This document shows positions 1 to 8,218 of a stretch of 64,000 nt of DNA, piece by piece (positions within the stretch are counted from its first letter, which is position 1; the number at the start of each line of letters is the position of its first letter). Origin of the DNA: Micromonospora_E sp048060115. Its GTDB lineage: Bacteria > Actinomycetota > Actinomycetes > Mycobacteriales > Micromonosporaceae. Made by a program: the position numbers and the translations under genes. Below the pieces are notes generated by a model, which saw only the letters and a program-made list of their open reading frames with translations, had not been told where the DNA came from and did not search any database. The stretch is from the NCBI RefSeq assembly GCF_048060115.1, contig NZ_JBHMIM010000013.1:57282-121281 (forward strand), given 5' to 3'.

Positions 1-226
1 AGTCCATCGCCACCGTGGTGGTCTCCTTGCCGGGCACCTTCGACGGGTCGTCGATGCCGACTCCGGCCGAGGTCATCAGCGCTTCGGTGGTCAGCGGCGT
101 GATCTCGGAGACCGCACCGACCATGGTGGTCTTGCCCACCCCGAAACCGCCCGCAATGACGATCTTCGCGGAGGTGATCCCCTTGCTCTGGCCAGCGCCA
201 GCGCGGTCATAGCCTGCGAAGTCCAC
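1..226 (-). CDS. cvnD: Conservon GTP-binding protein (CvnD-like), partial
   Basis: Only the first 75 codons are present; the gene runs off the left edge. The GTG start at 226 lies inside the end of the DUF742 gene, a 20-base overlap that suggests translational coupling. Residues 26-33 form a P-loop (GGFGVGKT), followed by a region typical of small actinobacterial GTPases encoded as the last gene of conservons. In known conservons this protein joins the sensor kinase, roadblock and DUF742 proteins in a membrane-associated complex resembling eukaryotic G-protein signalling. The later G-motifs are outside the window and could not be checked. Confidence 0.9.
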   Translation of the reverse strand, partial: MDFAGYDRAGAGQSKGITSAKIVIAGGFGVGKTTMVGAVSEITPLTTEALMTSAGVGIDDPSKVPGKETTTVAMD

Positions 227-569
227 TTAGCACCCTCTCAAGAAGTTCCATCCGCTCCTCGTAAGCCTCTACGGGAGCGGCGCTGTGCAACGCCAGCAGG
301 CCATCGGCGACCATGTCGGCAACGAGGACCCGCGCGACGCCCAGCGGCAGCCGGGTGTACGCGGCGATCTCGGCCAGGGACTGGGCACGGTTGTCGCAGA
401 TCGTCGCGATCCGATGCTTGTCGTGCCCGGCGAACCGGGACTCGGTGACCGCCGCCGCAGACGCCACCAGCACCGCTTCGAGCGCGATGTACTGGCGTGG
501 CTCGGTGCGTCCCCGGGTGACCGCGTAGGGGCGGACCAGCGCTCCGCGCGGGTCCTGTGGCTGTCCCAT
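207..569 (-). CDS. cvnC: DUF742 protein (CvnC-like)
   Basis: The product has 120 residues, the usual length for DUF742. The N-terminal signature VRPYAVTRGRT at about residues 12-22 is diagnostic, and the rest looks like a winged-helix fold (AEIAAYTRLPLGVARVLVADM). The ATG at 569 has GAGGAGG about ten bases upstream. It is the third gene of the conservon, between the roadblock and GTPase genes, and its end overlaps the GTPase start. In this family the protein is thought to link kinase/roadblock complexes to the GTPase; its biochemistry is unknown. Confidence 0.93.
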   Translation of the reverse strand: MGQPQDPRGALVRPYAVTRGRTEPRQYIALEAVLVASAAAVTESRFAGHDKHRIATICDNRAQSLAEIAAYTRLPLGVARVLVADMVADGLLALHSAAPVEAYEERMELLERVLSGLRRL

Positions 570-634
570 CCGGCGGTCACCTCCTCAGGGGTCACTCGAC
601 GCGTCACCGGTGACGGTCCCTCGTCGTTCGAACT

Positions 635-1045
635 TCAGGATCGACCCACGGCCTCTCGAGGCAGCGGAACGAGAGCGGCACCCACCCGCTCGACCAACAG
701 CGCCATCTCGTACCCGACCTGGCCGACGTCGCAGCTGCGGGCCGCGAGTACCGCCATCGACGATCCATCGCTGATGGACATCAGGAACAGGTAGCCGCTG
801 TCCATCTCGATCACAGTCTGCAGCACGCCACCCGCGCTGAACATCCGCGAAGCGCCGTCAGTCAGACTGACCACACCGGAGGTGATCGCAGCCAACTGGT
901 CGGCCCGGTCGGCCGGCAGGTCCCGCGAGGAGGCGAGCAGCAGCCCGTCTGCCGAGACAGCCACCACGTGAGCGATCCCCGCGACGCTGTCGGCGAAGTT
1001 GCTGAGCAGCCAGCCCATGTCCTGAATAGCTGCGGGCCTGTTCAT
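635..1045 (-). CDS. cvnB: Roadblock/LC7 domain protein (CvnB-like)
   Basis: A 136-residue roadblock/LC7 protein. The core is visible as VAGIAHVVAVSADGLLLASS (about residues 21-40), then the SGVVSLTDGASRMFSAGG helix and the strand pair ending in MAVLAARSCD. Bacterial members act as dimeric partners or regulators of small GTPases, here most likely the CvnD protein encoded two genes downstream. The ATG overlaps the stop codon of the kinase gene by four bases (ATGA), so the two are probably coupled. Length and position are normal for the second gene of a conservon. Confidence 0.95.
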   Translation of the reverse strand: MNRPAAIQDMGWLLSNFADSVAGIAHVVAVSADGLLLASSRDLPADRADQLAAITSGVVSLTDGASRMFSAGGVLQTVIEMDSGYLFLMSISDGSSMAVLAARSCDVGQVGYEMALLVERVGAALVPLPREAVGRS

Positions 1046-4000
1046 TCGCTGGTCTCCTTGATCGAAGTGGCACGGTACTGCTCGTTTCCGACAGTCCGAC
1101 CACGTTGTACGCCACGGTGGTACGCCGAGAGCAGCCCACGGACCTCGTCCGGGGTACGCCGGGTCGGCTCGCGGTTGGGCTTGGTTTGCACACCACCCGG
1201 CACGAGCTGCGCCTGAGGCTGCCGTTTCGGCAGGCCAGACCGGGTGGTGCCGGCGATGGACGGCTCGGCGGCCTGGCTTGCCCGAGCCCAGCCTTCGTCA
1301 GCCGCGGTGCGCCACCCGTCGGCGTCACCGAGGCGCTGACGTGGGATCGCGCCCGTAGTTGGTCCACCTGCAACGCCCTCAGTGGACGGCGGCCCGGAGG
1401 TCGGCGTGGCCGCGACCCGAGGTGCGGCGTTCGGCTGCACCGGAGCAGAGTACGCCGCCGGTGGTGGTGCCGACTGTCCCGGGTTGCGGGCCGGTAGCCC
1501 GGGCCTGGTCGGCGCGGGTGCCGGTGCGGGGACTGGTGCTGGTGCCGGCGCGTAGGCGGGGGCGGCCGTCGCGGTCGCGCCGCCAAACTGCGCGCCGGTC
1601 CCCGGAGCACGTCCGGCCGTCGGCATCTGGATGACTCCGGTGTCCGCCTGGCCGTGGGACCGGAACCAGACTGCTTCCATCTCCCGGAAGATCGGCATCT
1701 CGGTCGCGTCCTCCGGCCGGGTGCCGGATCCGGCCCCGGCGCCCGCGACCGGTCCCTGCGGCAGCTCCACGGCCGGACGGACCACCGGTGCCATCGGGTG
1801 GGCGGTGGCTGGGATCACCGGCTTCTCCGGATGACCAGGCAGGTTCGACGGCCGCAAAACCGGGTAGGCCACCGTCGGCGAGCCGATGCCGACCCCGGGC
1901 ACCCCGGACATCGGGACCGCCGACACCGGAGCACCCGACATCGGAGCACCCGACATCGGGACCGCCGACACCGGAGCACCGGACATCGGGACCGCCGGCA
2001 CCGGAGCCGCCGGTCCGGCGGTCGTCACCGGGAACGCCGCAGTCGGGGCACCGGCGACCGCGTTCCATTGCGAGGATCGGCTCTGCCACTGGTCGGTGAG
2101 CGAAGACGTACGCCCGTTCGCGACCGCAGCCGGTGGTCCGGAGACCGGTGACCAACTGCCGCCGGACGTGGGCGCGGCGGAGACCGGCTCGGCCGACAGC
2201 TGCTGACGCCCTCGGCTGAGCGCGGGTTCGCGGGTCCGCTGTGGCAGCATCAGAACGTTGCTGGGCAGCGTGACCTGGGCCAGGGTGCCGCCGTCGACGT
2301 TCGGCCGCAGCTCGACCCGGATGCCGTACCGGCTCGACAGTTTCCCGACGACCGCGAGACCCATCAGGCGGAACGCCGACACGTCCATCGCCGACGGTTC
2401 GGCCAGTCGATGGTTCAGGTTGTCCAGCTGCTCCTCGGAGAGCCCCAACCCGCGGTCCTCGATCTGGATCAACACGTAGTCACGCAGCCGGCGGGCGTCC
2501 GCGACGACCGTCGTGGTCGGCGGCGAGAACCGGGTGGCGTTGTCGAGCAGCTCGGCGACCAGACGTACCACGTCGTTGACCGCGTGCGCCGAGATCAGGA
2601 TGTCGGTGTCGATGGTGCCGAACTCGATCCGGTTGTAGAGCTCCACCTCGGACTGGGACGCGCGCAGCGCGTCGACCAGCAGGGCGTCCTCCCGGCGCGG
2701 TGCGGTGGAGTCCGCACCGGCGAGCACCAACAGGTTCTCGTCGTTGCGCCGCATCCGCGTCGCCAGGTGGTCGAGCTGGAACAGCTGGGCGAGGCGCTTC
2801 GGGTCCTCCTCGCTGCGTTCGATCGTGTCGAGCTCGCCGATCATCCGGTCGACCAGCGTCTGACTCCGGCGGGCCAACGACAGGAACATCGCCGACACGC
2901 TCGTCCGCAGCGCCGCCTGCTCGGCTGCGATCCGGACGGCTTCCCGGTGGACCACGTTGAACGCCCGGCCGACGTCACCGACCTCGTCCCGGTTGGGCAG
3001 CCGGATCGGATCACGCAGGTTGCGGACCATCTCCTCCGGGCCACGGTCGTGCAGGTCCTTGATGTCCCGCAGCTTGGCCACCGCGTCCGGCAGGTCACGT
3101 TCGGCCACCGACAGGGCGCCTTCGCGCAGCCGCTCCAGCGAGTCGTTGAGCGACCGGGCCAGCACGACGGCCAACGCGATCGCCAGCACCAGGGCGATCA
3201 GCACCAGGACCGACTCGGTGATGGCCTGTCGGATGACGTCGCCGCTCACCTCGGTGGCCCGGTCGAGCAGCCGGGACTCCAGCTGGACCTCCGCCCACCG
3301 CATCAGGTCGTTGACCGCACCGACGGCCCGCGCGCCCTGGGCCGCGCCGAGCGGGGCCCGCTGGCCGACCGACCGGGTGATCTCGGTGGCGACCCGGTCG
3401 GCCAGGAAGACGGCGTCGCCGGTGACGCTGTTGGCAACCAGGTCCTGCTCCCACGGCGAAGCCGCCAGCGAGAACGACAGCAGTGCCTCCTGCTGGCTGG
3501 TCAACGTCGCCAGGTAGGACGAGAACTGCTCCTCCTCGAGCCGGCCGGCGGAGAGCGCGGCGAAGACGATCGCCTCCTCCTCGGCGGTCGCCGCCTTCGC
3601 CCGGGCGAACGCCGAGACGGCACGCAGGCTGTCGGGCACCTCGCCGTCACCGGAGACCTGGCCCAGCACCTCGCCGTAGGAGATCAGGTCGGACAGGATG
3701 ACGCCGTAGCGCAGCACCGCCTCCTGCACCGGCATCTGGCCCTGGTCGAGCACCTCCTGGCGGGTGGCGTTGAGCGTGCCGAGGTGGTCGTCGATGTCGG
3801 TGAGCTGCCGGGCGATGGCTGTCGGAACGTCCCCTGTGCTCTGCCGCCGCGCGGTGTACGCGGCGATCCGCTCATCGGTGCGGACCACCTGGCTGTTGTA
3901 GGCCGCGGGGTCGGCTCCGTCGCCGGCGAGCAGGCTCAGCGCCGCCATCCGCTCCTTGTGGACGTTCTGCGCCAGCGCAGAAACGTCGACGGACAGCTCG

Positions 4001-4212
4001 GCCATCGACCGCACAATCCGCGCTTCGATCGCGCCCTGACCCACGTCCACCAGTCGCACTGTCGCCAGCGCGGCGACCGCAGTCAGCGGCACCACCAGGA
4101 TGAGGGCCAGTTTGGACCTGATCCTGGTGTCTCGCAGCCGCGGGACCCAACGCAGTGGTGCCCGCCGCTTGCGCGGGCCGTTGTCGGGCAGGGTCGTCGG
4201 TCCGGTCCTCAC
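1042..4212 (-). CDS. cvnA: Conservon sensor kinase with nitrate/nitrite-sensor-like domain (CvnA-like)
   Basis: First gene of the conservon. I place the start at GTG 4212 because GGAGG lies seven bases upstream; an upstream in-frame GTG at 4290 lacks a comparable site. From 4212 the protein has 1056 residues: basic N terminus, TM1 at about 34-53, a large extracytoplasmic all-helical NIT-type region at about 60-330, TM2 at about 333-352, HAMP, a dimerisation region with LDHLATRMRR, and a HATPase_c domain at about 540-655 (LLDNATRFSP N-box, DRGLGLS). The last 400 residues are a Pro/Ala/Gly-rich, probably disordered tail with a tandem decapeptide repeat. Family members sense an unknown signal and act with the downstream roadblock, DUF742 and GTPase proteins. 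Confidence 0.93.
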   Translation of the reverse strand: MRTGPTTLPDNGPRKRRAPLRWVPRLRDTRIRSKLALILVVPLTAVAALATVRLVDVGQGAIEARIVRSMAELSVDVSALAQNVHKERMAALSLLAGDGADPAAYNSQVVRTDERIAAYTARRQSTGDVPTAIARQLTDIDDHLGTLNATRQEVLDQGQMPVQEAVLRYGVILSDLISYGEVLGQVSGDGEVPDSLRAVSAFARAKAATAEEEAIVFAALSAGRLEEEQFSSYLATLTSQQEALLSFSLAASPWEQDLVANSVTGDAVFLADRVATEITRSVGQRAPLGAAQGARAVGAVNDLMRWAEVQLESRLLDRATEVSGDVIRQAITESVLVLIALVLAIALAVVLARSLNDSLERLREGALSVAERDLPDAVAKLRDIKDLHDRGPEEMVRNLRDPIRLPNRDEVGDVGRAFNVVHREAVRIAAEQAALRTSVSAMFLSLARRSQTLVDRMIGELDTIERSEEDPKRLAQLFQLDHLATRMRRNDENLLVLAGADSTAPRREDALLVDALRASQSEVELYNRIEFGTIDTDILISAHAVNDVVRLVAELLDNATRFSPPTTTVVADARRLRDYVLIQIEDRGLGLSEEQLDNLNHRLAEPSAMDVSAFRLMGLAVVGKLSSRYGIRVELRPNVDGGTLAQVTLPSNVLMLPQRTREPALSRGRQQLSAEPVSAAPTSGGSWSPVSGPPAAVANGRTSSLTDQWQSRSSQWNAVAGAPTAAFPVTTAGPAAPVPAVPMSGAPVSAVPMSGAPMSGAPVSAVPMSGVPGVGIGSPTVAYPVLRPSNLPGHPEKPVIPATAHPMAPVVRPAVELPQGPVAGAGAGSGTRPEDATEMPIFREMEAVWFRSHGQADTGVIQMPTAGRAPGTGAQFGGATATAAPAYAPAPAPVPAPAPAPTRPGLPARNPGQSAPPPAAYSAPVQPNAAPRVAATPTSGPPSTEGVAGGPTTGAIPRQRLGDADGWRTAADEGWARASQAAEPSIAGTTRSGLPKRQPQAQLVPGGVQTKPNREPTRRTPDEVRGLLSAYHRGVQRGRTVGNEQYRATSIKETSE
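1904..2010 (-). repeat. Tandem coding repeat in the kinase tail
   Basis: A tandem array in the 3' part of the sensor-kinase gene encodes variants of MSGAPVSAVP. The DNA unit is about 30 bases (gacatcgggaccgccgacac and its continuation), with one shorter 15-base copy. High identity between copies at the DNA level suggests recent slippage, so copy number probably varies between strains. Confidence 0.85.
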
Positions 4213-4677
4213 GACATCGCCTCCGTCGCTATCTCCACACGCGGACTCCCGGCCGGCGCCTGCTGCAGCGGTGGGCGCCGCATGCGGCACGGCCGCGATT
4301 TCACCAGAAGTGAGCCCGCTTGGGAAGTCTCAGCTGGGCAGGAATCGGTCGGACGGTACCTAATCCCGCCAGCGCTACCGGACAGTATCTTCATCACACC
4401 GCCCTGATCAGGAACAATGGAACTTCCACCGTCACTTGTACTGGCAAGGTCGACGCTCGCAACCGGTCAGCGTCACCAACATGTGGGACACCGCCCCGGA
4501 TGCCCTCCGGCCGGCGCGCTTGACCAGAACGCCGCCCATTGGCAAGGTTTCCCAAGTTTGCAGGCTCCGCGCACACCGTACGGCATGCCGTCCGCGAGAC
4601 TTCTATTGAGGACGTCGAAACCGCGCCGCCGGCCCCGCCCACTGGTTGCGCATCCGCCTCGTACCTGGAGGACTGAC
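4213..4677. promoter_or_regulatory. Divergent intergenic region, conservon / binding lipoprotein
   Basis: About 465 bases separate the divergent kinase and binding-lipoprotein genes. GC is slightly lower than in neighbouring genes. On the plus strand TTGACC (4520-4525) and CAAGGT (4543-4548) are 17 bases apart and could be a weak promoter for the lipoprotein gene. I see no convincing promoter toward the kinase and no convincing gene; plus-frame ORFs here are upstream extensions of the lipoprotein frame. Confidence 0.35.
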
Positions 4678-5892
4678 TTGAGGCCCACCCGATCCGCCCT
4701 AATCATGGTGCTCGCATCGACATTGCTGGCCTCCGGGCTCACAGGATGCCATTTCGGTGGCGACTCGACAGCGGGCGGTGAGATTGTCATCGCCGCCGAT
4801 CTGGAGCTTTCCGGCGCCGCTGCGGCAGTAGGCAAGGGCTACCAACGGGCCCTGGAACTAAAGGTTGAGCAGATCAACGAATCGGGCCTGTTGGACGGCC
4901 GCCAGATCCGACTAGACGTTCGGGACAATCGCTCCGACCCCAGCGAGTCGCTTCGCAACATCGGCGACTTCACCAATGACTCCCAGGTCACCGCGATCAT
5001 CATGGGAAGCTGCAGCGACTGCGCGGTCGGAGCCGCACGGACCATCAACGACAAGCGGGTGCCGACGATCGCGCTGGCACCGGCCACCGCCGTCGCCACC
5101 CCGATCGCCGAGCGTCGGCATCTGTTCAAGCTCGGGCCGAACGCGGCGGACAGCGCCGCCGCCGTCGCCAACGAACTGCGGCGACGCAAGATCCAGCGGG
5201 CCAGCCTGCTGCACACCGACGACGAGTACGGCCAGGACGGGCTGCGGGTGATCACCGCCGAACTGGACAAGCTCAACATCGACCTGGTGGGCAGCCAGCA
5301 GGTCCGTACCACCGACACCGACGTCAGCCAGGCGGTCAGGGCGCTCGCCGAGCCCGAGCCCGAGAACGCATTCGAGATCGAGGAAGTGAACCCCGGCGCG
5401 CTGCTGGTCTGGACCTCGGCCGAACAGGCGGCGCTGGCCGCCGACAGCGCGGCCCAGGTCGACTACCCGGGACCGATCTTCTTCGACGCCGCCGCCGCCG
5501 GTGACCTGTTCCTGACCGGTGGCTCCGCCAGCGGCACGGAAGGGGTCAACATGGTCTTCACCCAGACGATGGTAATCGACGACGTGATCGCCAACACCCC
5601 GGCGAAGGCCGCCCGCAAACAGTGGTTCCGCGACTACACCGCCCGCTTCGGCAGCTACTACGGATTCTCCTCGTTCGCCGCGGACGCGGTCCAGTTGATC
5701 GCCGACGCGGTGGCCAACTCCAGCAGCGGCGGTTCGGTCAACCGCGAGGCGGTACGCGAGGTGCTGGAGACCACCCAGTTCGACGGCCTGTCCGGTCCGA
5801 TTCGGATGACGCCGGACAACCACTCCGGACTGATGCCGCAGGCCCTGACGTTGCTGGTCTCCCGGGGCGGGCGCTGGCGACTCGCGAGCTGA
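4678..5892 (+). CDS. ABC-type branched-chain amino acid substrate-binding lipoprotein
   Basis: I start the gene at TTG 4678, which has GGAGG six bases upstream (4667-4671) and leads directly into a lipoprotein signal peptide ending in LTGC (Cys at about residue 22). The 404-residue product is a type I periplasmic binding protein (Peripla_BP_6 / LivJ-like): IAADLELSGAAAAVGKGY opens the first lobe, then GSCSDCAVGAARTIND and the YGFSSFAADAVQLIADAV segment. No permease or ATPase of the Liv type is adjacent, so it may serve as a sensor partner or an orphan receptor. Similar lipoproteins next to conservons suggest a link to the divergent kinase, which is inference. A longer in-frame start at 4417 lacks support. 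Confidence 0.9.
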   Translation: MRPTRSALIMVLASTLLASGLTGCHFGGDSTAGGEIVIAADLELSGAAAAVGKGYQRALELKVEQINESGLLDGRQIRLDVRDNRSDPSESLRNIGDFTNDSQVTAIIMGSCSDCAVGAARTINDKRVPTIALAPATAVATPIAERRHLFKLGPNAADSAAAVANELRRRKIQRASLLHTDDEYGQDGLRVITAELDKLNIDLVGSQQVRTTDTDVSQAVRALAEPEPENAFEIEEVNPGALLVWTSAEQAALAADSAAQVDYPGPIFFDAAAAGDLFLTGGSASGTEGVNMVFTQTMVIDDVIANTPAKAARKQWFRDYTARFGSYYGFSSFAADAVQLIADAVANSSSGGSVNREAVREVLETTQFDGLSGPIRMTPDNHSGLMPQALTLLVSRGGRWRLAS

Positions 5893-5910
5893 CCTGACCG
5901 TCGCCCACCC

Positions 5911-5955
5911 GATGTGCTGTGCCCGCCAGGATCTTCCTGGCGGGCGCAGCACATC
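5911..5955. terminator. Bidirectional hairpin terminator
   Basis: A 21-bp stem with one wobble and a three-base TCT loop (gatgtgctg... / ...cagcacatc) lies between the convergent lipoprotein and permease genes. There is no T-tract on either side, as is common for actinomycete terminators. Its position fits shared termination. Confidence 0.8.
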
Positions 5956-5961
5956 GGCACG

Positions 5962-6801
5962 TCAACGGGCCGAGGTGGTCTCCCGTACCCACGGCAGGAA
6001 CAGCCGTTCGACCCCCACCAGCGCGAAGTACAACAGGATGCTCATCAGACCGATCAACACGATCGCCGCCCACGCGGCGGAGTTCTCGCCCATCCCGCTG
6101 AACTGCAGGGTCATGTAGCCCAGACCCTGCTCACCGGCCTGAAACTCGCCGATGACCGCGCCGATCGCCGCCAGTGGCATCGCGACCTTCAACCCGACGA
6201 AGATCTGCGGCAGCGCGGCCGGAAACCGAATCTTGCGGAAGGTCTGCCACCGTGACGCGTCCAGCGACCGCGCCAGCTCCGCCAGGTCGGTCGGGGTGGA
6301 GGTCAGCCCGGTCACCGTGGAGAGCACGATCGGGAAGAAGCAGAGCAGGAACACCATGGTGAGTATCGACGTCTGGCCCCAGCCCAGGGTGACCACCAGC
6401 AGCGGGGCGAGCACGATCTTCGGAACAGCGTTGAGCGCCACCAGCAACGGGGAGAACATCCGTTCCAGAACCTGCGAGCTGGCCAGCGCCAGTCCGATCA
6501 GCACCCCGACGACGGTGGAGACGGCGAAGCCGACGACGGTGGACGTGGCTGTCGCCAGGGCGTGGTCCATCAGCCGCTCGATACGCAGCTCGAATGCCGC
6601 GTACACGTCTTGTGGGGGCGGCAGCACCACCGAATGCACCAGGTTGAACACGCTGGTGACGAGCCACCAGGCGGTCACCGTCACCAGCAGACCGGCCAGC
6701 GGCAGCAGTACCGCGGCTGCCCGACCACCGCCGACCCCGCGTGTCGGCGTGGCGACTGCCCGACGAATCGGCGGGGCCTCCGCCGGTTTGAGTGCGGTCA
6801 T
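5962..6801 (-). CDS. ABC transporter permease (SsuC/TauC/ThiX-like)
   Basis: A 279-residue inner-membrane permease of the BPD_transp_1 type, with about six membrane segments starting with LLPLAGLLVTVTAWWLV (about residues 32-48). The cytoplasmic EAA loop is visible as ELARSLDASRWQTFRKIRFPAALP. It is closest in pattern to permeases for nitrate, sulfonates, taurine or thiamine pyrimidine precursors. The matching binding protein is immediately upstream on the same strand, and the ATPase is on the divergent plus-strand unit. A strong hairpin separates it from the binding-protein gene. Substrate cannot be read from the sequence. Confidence 0.93.
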   Translation of the reverse strand: MTALKPAEAPPIRRAVATPTRGVGGGRAAAVLLPLAGLLVTVTAWWLVTSVFNLVHSVVLPPPQDVYAAFELRIERLMDHALATATSTVVGFAVSTVVGVLIGLALASSQVLERMFSPLLVALNAVPKIVLAPLLVVTLGWGQTSILTMVFLLCFFPIVLSTVTGLTSTPTDLAELARSLDASRWQTFRKIRFPAALPQIFVGLKVAMPLAAIGAVIGEFQAGEQGLGYMTLQFSGMGENSAAWAAIVLIGLMSILLYFALVGVERLFLPWVRETTSAR

Positions 6802-6833
6802 CAGGTCTCCTCAGGTCACCGGCCGCGCACCGC

Positions 6834-6873
6834 GACGTGCGGATGGACCATCATCGTGGTCCATCCGCACGTC
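6834..6873 (-). terminator. Intercistronic hairpin between binding protein and permease
   Basis: A perfect 17-bp inverted repeat (gacgtgcggatggacca and its complement) with a six-base TCATCG loop lies between the binding-protein stop and the permease start. In an operon, such a hairpin can partly terminate transcription or protect the upstream mRNA, giving more binding protein than permease. Confidence 0.7.
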
Positions 6874-6880
6874 AGGCCGG

Positions 6881-7915
6881 TCAGGATTCGGCGTTCGGTG
6901 CCAGATCGAAGTTGACGATCTGCTCCGGCTCCAGGCCGGCCGGAATCGCACCGGCACCCTGCAGGATCGCGATGCTGCGGGCGATCCGCTGGCTGTCGAG
7001 CGCGCCGACCGGCACACCCGAGCTGGTCGACTTCACGAACGCGGCCATCAGCTCGAGCTCAGCGGCGGCGGCGGCCGGGTTGGACTCCTCCACGTTGGCG
7101 GCCAGGATCTCGCCGGCCTCCTGCGGGTTGGTGATGCTGTACTCCAGGCCCTTGAGCAGCGCCGCGCTGAAGCGCTTCACCATCTCAGGGTCCTCCTCGG
7201 CGGTCGCCTTCGAGGTGATCAGGACGTTGCCGTACAGGTCCGTCATGATATCGCTGTACGGCAGCACGACCGCGGTCTTGCCCTGTGCGACGGTCTCCAC
7301 GGTGGGCTTTCCGACCACGAACTGCCCGATGCCGTCCACCGCGCCCGAGGCCAGGGTGCCCATCAGGGTCTGCGGCGCGCCGTTGACCCATTCCACCTTG
7401 GTCACGTCGATCCCGGCGAGCGACGCGTACGTCGGGAAGAGGTTGCGCACCACCGAGCCGGGTGCGTCGGCGAGCGTCTTGCCTTCGAGGTCCTTCGGGG
7501 TGGTGATGCCGCTGCCGTCGAGTGCGATGATCGCGGCCATCGTGCGCTGCTGGATGCCGGCGACGACCACGAAGTCCTTGGCTTCACCGTTGCCGAACTG
7601 CAGTAGACCACCGGTCAGGTCGATCGGAGTGAAGTCCGCCTGTCCAGCGACGACGGTCTTGATGTTGTCGCCGGTCCCGGCCCCGGCCTTGATGTCCACA
7701 TCGAAGCCGGCATCCTCGAAGAAGCCCTTGTCCTTCGCTACCCAGGCGTAGGAGTCCCGGCCGAAGTTGCCAAAGGACGTGAGGTATGTCACGCTCTTCA
7801 ATTCCTCCGTGCCACTGCCTGACGCCTCGTCACCGTCGTCTGAGCTACAGCCGGCGGTGACCGCGAGCGCTGCCGCGAGTGCCGTGGCAGCGAACGTTCG
7901 GGTGAGCCTTGTCAT
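6881..7915 (-). CDS. ABC transporter substrate-binding lipoprotein (NMT1/THI5-like)
   Basis: A 344-residue lipoprotein. The ATG at 7915 begins a signal peptide ending in VTAGC (Cys at about residue 23), followed by a Ser/Asp/Gly-rich linker. The mature part is an NMT1/SsuA-type type II binding protein: VTYLTSFGNFGRDSYAWVAKDKGFF, GQADFTPIDLTG, KDLEGKTLADAPGSV and the hinge YASLAGIDVTKVEWV. The family binds alkylsulfonates, taurine, nitrate, riboflavin or HMP-type thiamine precursors. It is in an apparent unit with the permease and is divergent from the ATPase. No TPP riboswitch motif is present upstream, so a thiamine-precursor role is possible but not shown. Confidence 0.93.
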   Translation of the reverse strand: MTRLTRTFAATALAAALAVTAGCSSDDGDEASGSGTEELKSVTYLTSFGNFGRDSYAWVAKDKGFFEDAGFDVDIKAGAGTGDNIKTVVAGQADFTPIDLTGGLLQFGNGEAKDFVVVAGIQQRTMAAIIALDGSGITTPKDLEGKTLADAPGSVVRNLFPTYASLAGIDVTKVEWVNGAPQTLMGTLASGAVDGIGQFVVGKPTVETVAQGKTAVVLPYSDIMTDLYGNVLITSKATAEEDPEMVKRFSAALLKGLEYSITNPQEAGEILAANVEESNPAAAAAELELMAAFVKSTSSGVPVGALDSQRIARSIAILQGAGAIPAGLEPEQIVNFDLAPNAES

Positions 7916-8218
7916 GAACGTCTGTCCTTTCCAACCCGCAGGTTGGCCGACGACGCGCAGGTCGCCGCGCCAACCGGAGGGGGTAGTTGGTCCGGCGCGG
8001 CGTCCGGCCGGTGGGGGCCGGACCGGGCACCGCGGTCGCGTTGGGAATCTTCGCGGGCAACAGAGTACGAGGGAAACCGCATCAATGCGACAGGCGGGCA
8101 TGCCACGTATCGGATCGGAAACAAAAGTGTTTTCCGTACGGGTAGTGCGTGGCGGGCACGATACGGATACTCTGTTGCGGCTGTTGATCGACTCTGGACG
8201 AGGGAGCAGCCGGGCCGC
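7916..8218. promoter_or_regulatory. Divergent promoter region with central palindrome
   Basis: This 303-base region separates the binding-protein and ATPase genes. Two TACTCT -10-like boxes point outward: 8062-8067 on the minus strand and 8168-8173 on the plus strand. Neither has a good -35. Between them an imperfect inverted repeat, cggaaac / gttttccg (8116-8136), is a candidate operator controlling both units. There is no CTGAGA/ACCTGA riboswitch core. No gene is supported here; the open frames are upstream extensions. Confidence 0.45.

Noticed and set aside
2410..4407. 665-codon plus-strand ORF opposite the sensor kinase
   Set aside because: It is antisense to the recognised kinase gene; composition (His/Val/Gln/Arg-rich) is that of a mirror frame in GC-rich DNA and no domain is visible.
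4417..4677. Longer N terminus for the binding lipoprotein
   Set aside because: Would bury the lipoprotein signal peptide behind 87 basic residues; TTG 4678 has an ideal ribosome site.
7943..8218. Longer N terminus for the ABC ATPase
   Set aside because: Upstream frame is the divergent promoter region; ABC ATPases of this type start close to the ATG at 8219.
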